Shown: positions 1 through 6,020 of the stretch, in pieces
Layout of the letters: the number at the start of each line of letters is the position of its first letter
Position numbering within the stretch: the stretch's first letter is position 1
From: Undibacterium sp.
Lineage (GTDB): Bacteria > Pseudomonadota > Gammaproteobacteria > Burkholderiales > Burkholderiaceae_D
DNA length: 13,668 bases
Assembly (NCBI GenBank): GCA_019752975.1
Contig: JAIELM010000249.1
Span: 1-13,668, forward strand
Direction: 5' to 3'
Position numbers and translations under genes: made by a program
Notes under the pieces: generated by a model
What the model saw: only the letters and a program-made list of their open reading frames with translations
Told to the model about the DNA's origin: nothing
Databases searched by the model: none

Positions 1-249
1 TTTAAAAACAGCGTAAAAGTCAATATTCATGCGGCTTACCAGACCATTTGTAGCGGTCAATAGAGGAATTTAGGATTATAGTTGTCGCTATCGTGAAATA
101 TACCAAAGCTAGCAAGGGGCGAATTGCTGTCCCTTGCGACGCTTCTATTGTATGCGTCCAACTCGCTGTTGAGCTAAGAATTCTTGCACAAAGTGGCTGA
201 CGCTGCACCATACTGCAACCCCGCCAGCGCCAGTTTACCAACCTGATAC
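1..249. other. Non-coding stretch with one small hairpin
   Basis: I see no convincing gene here. The only long reading frame is on the minus strand (20-241). It has no recognisable domain and its composition does not look like a protein. The one local structure is a 7-bp perfect inverted repeat, GCAAGGG at 112-118 and CCCTTGC at 131-137, with a 12-nt loop. No T-run follows on either strand, so it is not a clear terminator. The stretch may contain the downstream end of the minus-strand hydrolase transcript. Confidence 0.5.
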
Positions 250-774
250 CTACGACATTCCAAATGCAGTACTTGCCGGTAGTACCGCTAATCTAGTCGA
301 CACCGCGCGCAAGGCAATATTGTGGATCATCGCATCCACCGTGGTACAACAATCGGCTAGGATACTGACCTGATACTTTTCAGCCGATGTCGAGATGGCG
401 GTATGGGTCACGCAGTTCTGGGTCATCATCCCACAGACCAAAAGCTCAGTAACGCCCAAATCGCTTAAAACAGTGTCCAAATTGGTGCGATAAAAACTAT
501 CAGCATATTGCTTGACCACGATAGCTGCATCAGGTGCGGCCGCAAGTATACGCGGATGAATCGCCGCACCTTCGGTGCCCATGGTAAGAAATGATGCAGA
601 ACCAATTTCAGGATCAGCTAGATGCTGAACATGAACCACTGGAATACCCTGAGCAGTCGCCAGTGAAATGGCCGCTTCGATGTTATCGAGCGTGTTATCG
701 GTATTCCACAAAGGGAAATATCCACCTTGAAAATAATCATTCTGCAGATCGATCACCAGTAATGCTTTACTCAT
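250..774 (-). CDS. Isochorismatase-family cysteine hydrolase
   Basis: This 174-residue protein belongs to the isochorismatase-like (nicotinamidase/YcaC-type) cysteine hydrolases, which are cytoplasmic enzymes that hydrolyse amides or related bonds. The family's catalytic triad is visible: Asp9 in the N-terminal strand motif LLVIDLQNDYF, Lys88 in VVKQYADSF, and nucleophile Cys121 in the motif GMMTQNCVTHTA, which also supplies the usual cis-peptide turn. The length is normal for a stand-alone member. The ATG start at 774 is preceded by a good ribosome site, AAAGAGG. The gene is divergent from an Lrp/AsnC-type regulator 114 bp away, so that regulator may control it. The substrate cannot be told from the sequence. 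Nicotinamidase is unlikely because I do not see that enzyme's metal-binding Asp-x-His-x-x-x-His pattern after the first strand. Confidence 0.93.
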   Translation of the reverse strand: MSKALLVIDLQNDYFQGGYFPLWNTDNTLDNIEAAISLATAQGIPVVHVQHLADPEIGSASFLTMGTEGAAIHPRILAAAPDAAIVVKQYADSFYRTNLDTVLSDLGVTELLVCGMMTQNCVTHTAISTSAEKYQVSILADCCTTVDAMIHNIALRAVSTRLAVLPASTAFGMS

Positions 775-799
775 ATCAGCCTCTTTTTGTTACTGTTAA

Positions 800-831
800 A
801 GATCATCATTTTAAAGAGTGCGCTATGATCT
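800..831. promoter_or_regulatory. Dyad in divergent promoter region, possible Lrp-type operator
   Basis: A perfect 7-bp inverted repeat lies between the two divergent starts: AGATCAT at 800-806 and ATGATCT at 825-831, with an 18-bp spacer. The right arm overlaps TATGAT (824-829), a 5/6 match to a -10 box reading toward the plus-strand regulator. No good -35 box sits at the right distance. Lrp/AsnC proteins commonly autoregulate and control a divergent neighbour. Calling this the operator is inference. Confidence 0.35.
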
Positions 832-888
832 GGTAATTGAGAAATTCTGGAATTTTCCTTCTTTTACTTACAAGATGAAAGTATTTTC

Positions 889-1290
889 ATGGCATTGGAT
901 AAAATGAATCAGGCAATCTTAAATCAACTGAAATCAAACAGCCGTAAGACCTGGCAAATGATAGGAAAAGAAGTTCATTTAACTGGCCAAGCGGTAGCAG
1001 CACGCGTACAACAGATGGAAGATCAAGGAGTCATCAGCGGCTACACCATACGGCAAGACCAACTGGCTCGCCACTTCATCACCGTGTTTATGGAGAGCAC
1101 TGATTTCAGCAGTTTTGAAGCTTTTCTAAACACCCATAGCAGCGTTGAAAACGCTTACAAAGTTACAGGTGAAGGCTGCTATCACCTGGTTTTTATCGCG
1201 CAATCCAATGCCGATATCGAGCCTTTCCTAGATGCCTTGCTTCAATATGGCCGCTGTAAAGTATTGAGTACGATTAGACGCGTTAAATAA
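889..1290 (+). CDS. Lrp/AsnC family transcriptional regulator
   Basis: This 133-residue protein has the two-part layout of Lrp/AsnC regulators. Residues 4-50 form an AsnC-type winged helix-turn-helix, starting with the typical LDKMNQAILNQLKSNSR helix. The recognition part is around IGKEVHLTGQAVAARVQQME, and GVISGYTIR is the wing. Residues 60-133 are a short alpha/beta RAM-like effector and oligomerisation domain, ending in a strand with TIRRVK. It is slightly shorter than Lrp (about 160 aa), within the range of small family members. The ATG at 889 is used; the upstream AAGATGAAAG is a weak ribosome site, and the ATG at 904 is an in-frame alternative. The gene is divergent from the isochorismatase-type hydrolase and probably regulates it, itself, or both. 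The effector is unknown. Confidence 0.88.
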   Translation: MALDKMNQAILNQLKSNSRKTWQMIGKEVHLTGQAVAARVQQMEDQGVISGYTIRQDQLARHFITVFMESTDFSSFEAFLNTHSSVENAYKVTGEGCYHLVFIAQSNADIEPFLDALLQYGRCKVLSTIRRVK

Positions 1291-1310
1291 ATTTTTTAGA
1301 TGGACATAAT

Positions 1311-1341
1311 AGGTGGCTAGGTGGCTAGGTGGCTAGGTGGC
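1311..1341 (+). repeat. Tandem 8-bp repeat, AGGTGGCT x 3.9
   Basis: Three complete and one almost complete perfect copies of AGGTGGCT lie head to tail, starting 21 bp after the regulator's stop codon. The unit is 8 bp and the array is in non-coding DNA. Perfect short repeats of this kind can change copy number by slippage. Nothing nearby shows that this would alter expression. Confidence 0.9.
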
Positions 1342-1380
1342 AGCAAACGGATGATGCACCTGACAGCACTGCGCGAACTT

Positions 1381-1500
1381 TTACTTCAGCGCCCTCAGCG
1401 ACAAATCGTCCATCATCGCTAGTACCGCAGTCTTTAACGCTTTTCAGCCATTAAGATCTGCGGTATCGGCCCCCAATTGCTTGTCACCTAAAAAGCCGTC
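1381..1500 (-). other. Possible decayed C-terminal gene end
   Basis: Directly after the stop codon of the 1501-3417 hydrolase, the same minus-strand frame reads 18 sense codons, a TGA (1444-1446), and 20 more codons to a TAA at 1381-1383. The second segment, starting KALKTAVLAMMDDLSL, has the composition of a normal amphipathic protein end. This could be a remnant of an older gene or of a longer hydrolase, or chance. I do not recognise a family. Otherwise the interval 1342-1500 holds nothing I can identify, and no clear terminator for either flanking gene. Confidence 0.18.
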
Positions 1501-3417
1501 TTACTTCGCATCCAAACTCGGCAACACCATCACCTTCAAAGCACTATTTTGCTTCCCATCATGCACCACTTTATGGGTGGCTTTAATAAAGTCAGCAGAC
1601 TTGGCTTCAAAAATATTGTCTACATAAGTTTGTGGATTTCTGTCGATGAACGGAAACCATGTGGAATGGATTTGTACCATAATCCTATGGCCTCTTTGGA
1701 AGGTGTGGAGGACATCGTTGAGCGCAAATTTCACTTGCGTGGTTTGATTCGGCACCATGGCTTTTGGGTGTTCAAAACTATCTCTAAAACGAGCACGGAA
1801 AGGTTCGCCACGCACTAAGGTTTGTTGTGCGCCACGATTTATTTCACCTGCTGGCGTGTCCATTTTATTTGGATTCACATCGATAAGTTTAACGATAAAA
1901 TCCGCATCATTGCCTGTGGTAGCGACGAAGAGTGAGGCCTCTAAGGGACCTGCGAAAGTGAGGTCGCGCTCTAACACGTCGCTCTGATAAGTAATAACAT
2001 CCGGTCGCATGGCCGCATAACGTTGATCGGCGGCGATGTATTGGCTACTCCAACGATCGGTGATTTCTGTAGTGTATGGCACTGGATGTGCGGGGTCGCT
2101 GAGATATTCGTCATAGGCAGCCTCGTTCACCTTGGGCGGCTCGAAATTTAATTGTCCATTGGCGTGAAAGTAAAGCGTTTTAGCTTCAGTGTTGAGCGGC
2201 GGCCAGGTTTCAAATTCACGCCAGCGGTTGGCACCAGTTTCGAACACATAGGCTTCCGGAATAGCGGTTTTTACGCCTCCCTTTAAATGCTGTTTAAAAA
2301 AATTGAGTTCTAGCGCTTGAAAACTCAATGAGGTTTTAAATCCGAAGTTAGCGTCTCCGACTTTTTCACCCGAAGTTCTAATCCAACCACCATGCGTCCA
2401 CGGCCCCATGACTAGCGTATTGTGAATACCTGGGTTCATTTTTTCTATGGCTTTATAGGTTTGGAGTGGCCCATATAGGTCTTCGGTATCGTACCAACCA
2501 CCAACTGTCATCACAGCGGCTTTAATATTTTTTAGGTGCGGCAATAAATTTCTTGTTTGCCAAAAACTATCGTAGTTGGGATGTTGGGCGATCTCGTTCC
2601 AAAACGGAATGCCATCTTTAAAATGGGTTTTGTTGACGTTAGAAAGCGGCCCCATTTCTAAATAAAATTGGTAGGCATCCGGTGTGCCGTAATCAAACCC
2701 TGCTCCGCCGCTTGGCTCCATCGGGACGGGACGTGGCTTACCAAAGAAACTAAAAAAACTAAACGCAAGCTGCTCATTGAAAGCGCCATTCCTGTGCATA
2801 TCATCGCCCTTAAACCAGTCGGCGATCGGCGCTTGGGGTGAAACCGCTTTTAAGGCTGGATGCGAGTCTATCGCTCCGGCTGAAGTATAAAATCCCGGAT
2901 AAGAAATTCCCCATTGTCCAACCTTGCCATTATTGTTCGGCAGGTGCTTAATCATCCACTCTATGCTGTCGTAAGTATCGCTGCTTTCGTCGATATCGCT
3001 GCTACCCACTTTATGATCGTTGTGCGGGCGCATATTGACGAATTCGCCCTCCGACATCGTCGTCCCACGCACGTCTTGAAAAGCAAAAATAAAACCCTCT
3101 TTTTCAAATTCTGAGGTCGGCCCCAAGGCACTCCTATACTTATCCGCACCATAAGGCGCCACCGTATAAGGCGTGCGCACGAGAAGGATGGGATAAGGTT
3201 TAGTGCTACTCGCATCACGTGGAACGTACACAGACGTAAACAAGAATTTTCCATCGCGCATAGGGATGCGGTATTCAAATTTACTATAGTCCTTACGTAT
3301 CAGTTCTGCTCTTTGTTGGGCAGCTTCTTTTTCGTCCGCTATTTGTTCAGACGCCAGACTGGGAAGGGTGGTGAGGTAGAGACTAGAGAGGAGTGTGACT
3401 ATAGTGAGAAGTTTCAT
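1501..3417 (-). CDS. Secreted CocE/NonD-type hydrolase, alpha-amino-acid ester hydrolase-like
   Basis: This protein is a serine hydrolase of the X-Pro dipeptidyl-peptidase S15/CocE family, with an alpha/beta-hydrolase domain and a C-terminal jelly-roll domain (about 440-638). Counting from the ATG at 3417 (638 aa), residues 1-22 form a Sec signal peptide ending near PSLA/SEQ. The nucleophile is Ser172 in GISYPG, the acid is Asp310 in GGWYDTED, and the base is His342 in GPWTHGG. Asp206, Glu312 and Asp313 line up with the carboxylate cluster that binds the substrate's alpha-amino group in Xanthomonas alpha-amino-acid ester hydrolase, whose length (about 637) is also similar. It is therefore likely a periplasmic or secreted enzyme acting on alpha-amino-acid esters or amides; other CocE-type esterase or peptidase activity remains possible. 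A GTG at 3423 is an alternative start, but GAAAG is better spaced for the ATG. A MITE-like element lies 45 bp upstream of the GTG. Confidence 0.92.
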   Translation of the reverse strand: MKLLTIVTLLSSLYLTTLPSLASEQIADEKEAAQQRAELIRKDYSKFEYRIPMRDGKFLFTSVYVPRDASSTKPYPILLVRTPYTVAPYGADKYRSALGPTSEFEKEGFIFAFQDVRGTTMSEGEFVNMRPHNDHKVGSSDIDESSDTYDSIEWMIKHLPNNNGKVGQWGISYPGFYTSAGAIDSHPALKAVSPQAPIADWFKGDDMHRNGAFNEQLAFSFFSFFGKPRPVPMEPSGGAGFDYGTPDAYQFYLEMGPLSNVNKTHFKDGIPFWNEIAQHPNYDSFWQTRNLLPHLKNIKAAVMTVGGWYDTEDLYGPLQTYKAIEKMNPGIHNTLVMGPWTHGGWIRTSGEKVGDANFGFKTSLSFQALELNFFKQHLKGGVKTAIPEAYVFETGANRWREFETWPPLNTEAKTLYFHANGQLNFEPPKVNEAAYDEYLSDPAHPVPYTTEITDRWSSQYIAADQRYAAMRPDVITYQSDVLERDLTFAGPLEASLFVATTGNDADFIVKLIDVNPNKMDTPAGEINRGAQQTLVRGEPFRARFRDSFEHPKAMVPNQTTQVKFALNDVLHTFQRGHRIMVQIHSTWFPFIDRNPQTYVDNIFEAKSADFIKATHKVVHDGKQNSALKVMVLPSLDAK

Positions 3418-3462
3418 ATACACTTAACTTTCAGTTGGTTGAACGTCGGGATTAGCGCTATT

Positions 3463-3567
3463 TAGATTAGGACTTACGCAAAATTGTACTGCCTAAACCA
3501 GTACTTTTTTAGTACCATGAGGCGAATGCAACAACGGCAGCGTCTGTTTTGCGTAAGTACTATAGAT
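3463..3567. mobile_element. MITE-like element, 95 bp, with 5-bp target duplication
   Basis: Two terminal inverted repeats of 16 bp match at 15 positions: TAGGACTTACGCAAAA at 3468-3483 and TTTTGCGTAAGTACTA at 3547-3562. The element they bound is flanked on each side by the perfect direct repeat TAGAT (3463-3467 and 3563-3567), as expected for a target-site duplication. The 63 bp between the repeats has no coding capacity, so any movement would have used a transposase from elsewhere. The exact boundary could shift by up to 3 bp, because the ends begin TAG and the duplicated sequence is TAGAT. I cannot name the insertion-sequence family. It sits just upstream of the minus-strand hydrolase start, so it occupies or replaces part of that gene's promoter region. 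Confidence 0.72.
3486..3510 (+). terminator. Terminator-like hairpin inside the MITE-like element
   Basis: GTACTG (3486-3491) pairs with CAGTAC (3499-3504) around a 7-nt loop and is followed directly by six T residues (3505-3510), the layout of a weak intrinsic terminator on the plus strand. An overlapping alternative hairpin pairs GTACT with AGTAC across the T-run. No plus-strand gene ends just before it. It could stop transcription entering the region, or it may simply be internal structure of the mobile element. Confidence 0.35.
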
Positions 3568-3768
3568 GACTTTACTGAATAAAAGTTCATTGTACTAGTT
3601 GATGATTTATTAGAGCTTATGAGTTAGAAAGATGGGTTAGAAAGAATATCTATTTTTATCAAAATTGCGTTGTTTTTTCTAGCCTACGAATTTGCAATTC
3701 CCTATTTTTGCCGCCGACTAGTCGAACACATAATATCCTATCGCCATCAGGATAAGATCAAATCGTTC

Positions 3769-3798
3769 TTGACGAGCGGCGAATTTCTCCCCTACAAT
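3769..3798 (+). promoter_or_regulatory. Sigma70-like promoter for the 3992/MATE unit
   Basis: TTGACG (3769-3774, 5/6 to the -35 consensus) and TACAAT (3793-3798, 5/6 to the -10 consensus) are separated by 18 bp, one more than ideal. Transcription would start near 3805 and give a leader of about 187 nt before the start codon at 3992. I saw no better-placed promoter for this gene pair. The segment 3568-3768 before it holds no gene I can support, only minor structure: a TATCCT/AGGATA hairpin at 3734-3754 and the palindrome CGACTAGTCG at 3715-3724. Confidence 0.5.
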
Positions 3799-3804
3799 TC
3801 GAGC

Positions 3805-3991
3805 TCAGGTGCAAAGGGGCGCCTGCCCGCACAAGAGGATCTCACCCTATATCTCTTCTTATTTGATGTGATAAACCATTTCGTTTGATGTCAGCGGGGC
3901 ATCGATTAACGAGACGGAGCTTTATCATGTTGAGCTTTACTTCATTCATTCCACGTGTAAATTTGTTCGTTTTTCAGTGCGAGAGGTTCCT
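3805..3991 (+). promoter_or_regulatory. Long 5' leader with a GC-rich hairpin at its start
   Basis: If the promoter at 3769-3798 is used, the transcript begins with a stable hairpin: CAGGTGC (3806-3812), loop AAAGGG, GCGCCTG (3819-3825). It has seven pairs, including one G-U pair. The C-rich bases just after it could pair with the G-rich loop. Further on is a direct repeat GAGCTTTA (3917-3924 and 3932-3939). No known riboswitch class is recognisable to me. The leader is long for a simple gene, so RNA-level control is possible but unproven. Confidence 0.25.
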
Positions 3992-4516
3992 ATGAGCATC
4001 TTGATTGAAGAACTGAAAATACGCGCACACCGCTTACATCAGCAGCTACTCAAAACCGACCCGGATACACTCGAACGAGTGCGTAAAATATGCCTTCGGA
4101 AGCGCTGGGAAATGGCGCCAATTTGGCAGCACAAGCACTGCCTCAATTTGGTCTCCGCCAGTTGTGGCTTTAACGATTGGTCTCACGCACGGTCCATCTT
4201 AAGTGGCAAGGCTGAGCACTACGATGATATGGGCGATTTTTGGTATGGTGCTAGCGCGACTGGTTTTACCAATCACTGGTTTGTGCATTATGAAGAAGCG
4301 AAGCGCTACCTTATCAGCGATGCCGCATCGTACCTCATCCCCTTTCGCAAACAGTTTGTGGTCGTGACGGCGGCGTTTATTCAGGCCTTAGGGCTAACCG
4401 AAGATGCCAAAGTTTGGGCTAGCATAGACCGGGATTTGTGCCAAGCTTATGGCGTTTCTATTTGGCTAGCGCTCGCACAACAGCGTCTATTGGCATGGCG
4501 ATTTGAAACGGCTTAG
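3992..4516 (+). CDS. Uncharacterised 174-aa protein with GFNDWSHAR motif
   Basis: I cannot name this family. The protein is cytoplasmic in appearance, with no signal peptide or membrane helix. Its N-terminal half is helical and charged. It contains HKHCLNLVSASCGFNDWSHAR (47-67), which resembles the small 'leucine-valine-alanine / G-F-x-x-W' helical motif seen at the edge of several uncharacterised bacterial proteins. A tryptophan/tyrosine-rich middle follows (83-117), with WYGASATGFTNHWFVHYEEA. The C-terminal part is helical and hydrophobic. The ATG at 3992 is chosen because GAGAGG sits 5 bp before it; an in-frame GTG at 3977 has no such site. The MATE gene starts 34 bp after its stop, so the two are probably co-transcribed. 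Nothing in the sequence shows its activity. Confidence 0.82.
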   Translation: MSILIEELKIRAHRLHQQLLKTDPDTLERVRKICLRKRWEMAPIWQHKHCLNLVSASCGFNDWSHARSILSGKAEHYDDMGDFWYGASATGFTNHWFVHYEEAKRYLISDAASYLIPFRKQFVVVTAAFIQALGLTEDAKVWASIDRDLCQAYGVSIWLALAQQRLLAWRFETA

Positions 4517-4550
4517 CTGGTTTTATCTCAATCTAGATTAGGAATTTTTT

Positions 4551-5897
4551 ATGCGTGATTTAACCCAAGGTCCAATACACAAGCACATCATCATGATGGC
4601 GCTTCCTATGGCGATTGGCATGTTGGTACAGACTTTGTATTTTTTTGTTGATCTGTATTTTGTCGCTCGCTTGGGCGACGCTGCTTTGGCGGGCGTGTCC
4701 TCAGCGGGCATCGTCAATTTTATCGTCATGGCTTTGACCCAAATGCTCAGCGTCGGTGCGGTCACACTGATCTCGCACGCAGTCGGGCGCAAGGATAGAC
4801 CTGAGGCCAACCTGGTCTTTAATCAAACCATAGGCTTGTCGTTGGTCTGTGCGGCCCTGACCTTGATCCTGGGTTATGCTGGCGCAGCGTGGTATATGCG
4901 CAGCTTGGGTGCCGATCCAGCGACCGCACAAGCCGGAGAAACTTTTATTTATTGGTTGATCCCTGGCTTGGCACTGCAATTTGCTTTAGCGGCAGCTGGA
5001 GCGGCACTGCGTGGAACCGGCGTAGTAAAGCCTGCCATGGTGGCTCAATTATTGACCGTACTGGTCAATTTAGTGCTTGCCCCTATCTTCATTGCTGGCT
5101 GGGGCACTGGATATCCTATGGGTATCGCCGGGGCCGGCTTGGCGACCTCGATTGCGTCCTTGGTCGGCGTCTTGATTATGCTGTATTACTTCGCCAAATT
5201 TGAAACCTATGTCGCTTATCAGGCTGCGCAATTAAAACCCCATATTCAGATTTGGAAACGCATGCTCAATGTCGGTTTACCGGCCGGCGCAGAATTTTTC
5301 TTCATCTTTATTTTTATGGCGGTGATTTATGCCATCATCCGAGATTTTGGCGCCGCAGCACAAGCTGGGTTTGGCCTCGGTTCGCGCGTCATGCAAGCGG
5401 TGTTTTTGCCAGTCATGGCGCTGTCTTTTGCGATCGCCCCTATCGCTGGTCAAAACTTTGGTGCGAAGTTACCGCATCGAGTCCGTGAAACGATTTGGAA
5501 AGCGATTTATATTGAGAGCATTCTCATGGCGATACTCACTTTATTGTGCCAAATCGAACCGCGTTGGATGGTGCACTTCTTCACTCAAGATGAACAAGTC
5601 ATCACAGTCGCAGCGCAATTTCTCAAAGTCATTTCTTGGAATTTTGTCGCCTCGGGAATTATCTTCGCTTGTTCAGGCATGTTTCAAGCTTTAGGTAACA
5701 CCTGGCCCTCTTTGATTAGCATGGCCACACGGGTCATTACCTTCGCATTTCCTGCGTTGTGGTTGTCTCATCAGCCAGGATTTGAAATAACCCAAGTATG
5801 GTATTTATCGGTAGTGACGGTAATGCTTCAAGCAGGAATAAGTTTGTGGTTGGTACATGGACAGTTAAATAAGCGCTTGAAGGAAATGGCTACCTAG
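4551..5897 (+). CDS. MATE-family multidrug/cation antiporter
   Basis: This 448-residue inner-membrane protein is a MATE-family efflux transporter, which exports cationic drugs or metabolites in exchange for Na+ or H+. The length and hydrophobic profile fit the usual 12 helices in two six-helix halves. The first half begins PMAIGMLVQTLYFFVDLYF, with the conserved helix-1 Asp34. The family's small-residue-rich segments follow: LRGTGVVKPAM at the end of helix 5, and in the second half PAGAEFFFIF and FGLGSRVMQAVFLP. A second GIIFACSGMFQALGNTWPS segment mirrors the first. The ATG at 4551 has AGGA 7 bp upstream. The gene lies 34 bp downstream of an unrecognised gene and is followed at once by a long hairpin. 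It is more like DinF/NorM-type bacterial members than eukaryotic ones. The substrate is unknown. Confidence 0.95.
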   Translation: MRDLTQGPIHKHIIMMALPMAIGMLVQTLYFFVDLYFVARLGDAALAGVSSAGIVNFIVMALTQMLSVGAVTLISHAVGRKDRPEANLVFNQTIGLSLVCAALTLILGYAGAAWYMRSLGADPATAQAGETFIYWLIPGLALQFALAAAGAALRGTGVVKPAMVAQLLTVLVNLVLAPIFIAGWGTGYPMGIAGAGLATSIASLVGVLIMLYYFAKFETYVAYQAAQLKPHIQIWKRMLNVGLPAGAEFFFIFIFMAVIYAIIRDFGAAAQAGFGLGSRVMQAVFLPVMALSFAIAPIAGQNFGAKLPHRVRETIWKAIYIESILMAILTLLCQIEPRWMVHFFTQDEQVITVAAQFLKVISWNFVASGIIFACSGMFQALGNTWPSLISMATRVITFAFPALWLSHQPGFEITQVWYLSVVTVMLQAGISLWLVHGQLNKRLKEMAT

Positions 5898-5898
5898 C

Positions 5899-5944
5899 TC
5901 ACTGAGGTATCGATTACGCTTAGACGTGATCGATACCTCGGTGA
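5899..5944. terminator. Long hairpin between convergent genes
   Basis: A 20-pair stem (5899-5918 with 5925-5944; 18 Watson-Crick and two G-U pairs on the plus-strand RNA) closes on a 6-nt loop, CTTAGA. It starts two bases after the MATE stop codon and lies before the end of the convergent minus-strand gene at 6021. There is no T-run on either side, so it is not a classical intrinsic terminator. It could protect 3' ends or stop transcription from both directions with help. Confidence 0.65.
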
Positions 5945-5999
5945 ATGTATTCATTTGCACGACCGCTGTTTTATCAATGAAACTCATCGCAATAGCAGC

Positions 6000-6019
6000 A
6001 ATAGACAATAATAGACAAT
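6000..6019. repeat. Two tandem copies of AATAGACAAT
   Basis: The 10-bp unit AATAGACAAT occurs twice head to tail, immediately before the stop codon (on the minus strand, after the stop) of the coiled-coil protein gene. It is non-coding. It is probably a simple local duplication. Confidence 0.75.
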
Positions 6020-6020
6020 A

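Noticed and set aside
20..241. Minus-strand open frame of 73 codons near the window start
   Set aside because: No recognisable motif, atypical composition and no ribosome site. Other frames in the same stretch also look non-coding.
591..836. Plus-strand frame overlapping the isochorismatase-type gene
   Set aside because: It lies antisense to a gene with a complete catalytic triad and has no family features of its own.
1311..1341. CRISPR-like repeat
   Set aside because: The 8-bp copies are directly adjacent with no spacers, so this is a simple tandem repeat. No cas gene is present.
3715..3724. 10-bp palindrome CGACTAGTCG
   Set aside because: Isolated and short, with no partner sites. Expected occasionally by chance.
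3670..3888. Plus-strand frame of 72 codons with a TTG start
   Set aside because: No ribosome site, no motif, and it spans the best promoter of the region. Probably chance.
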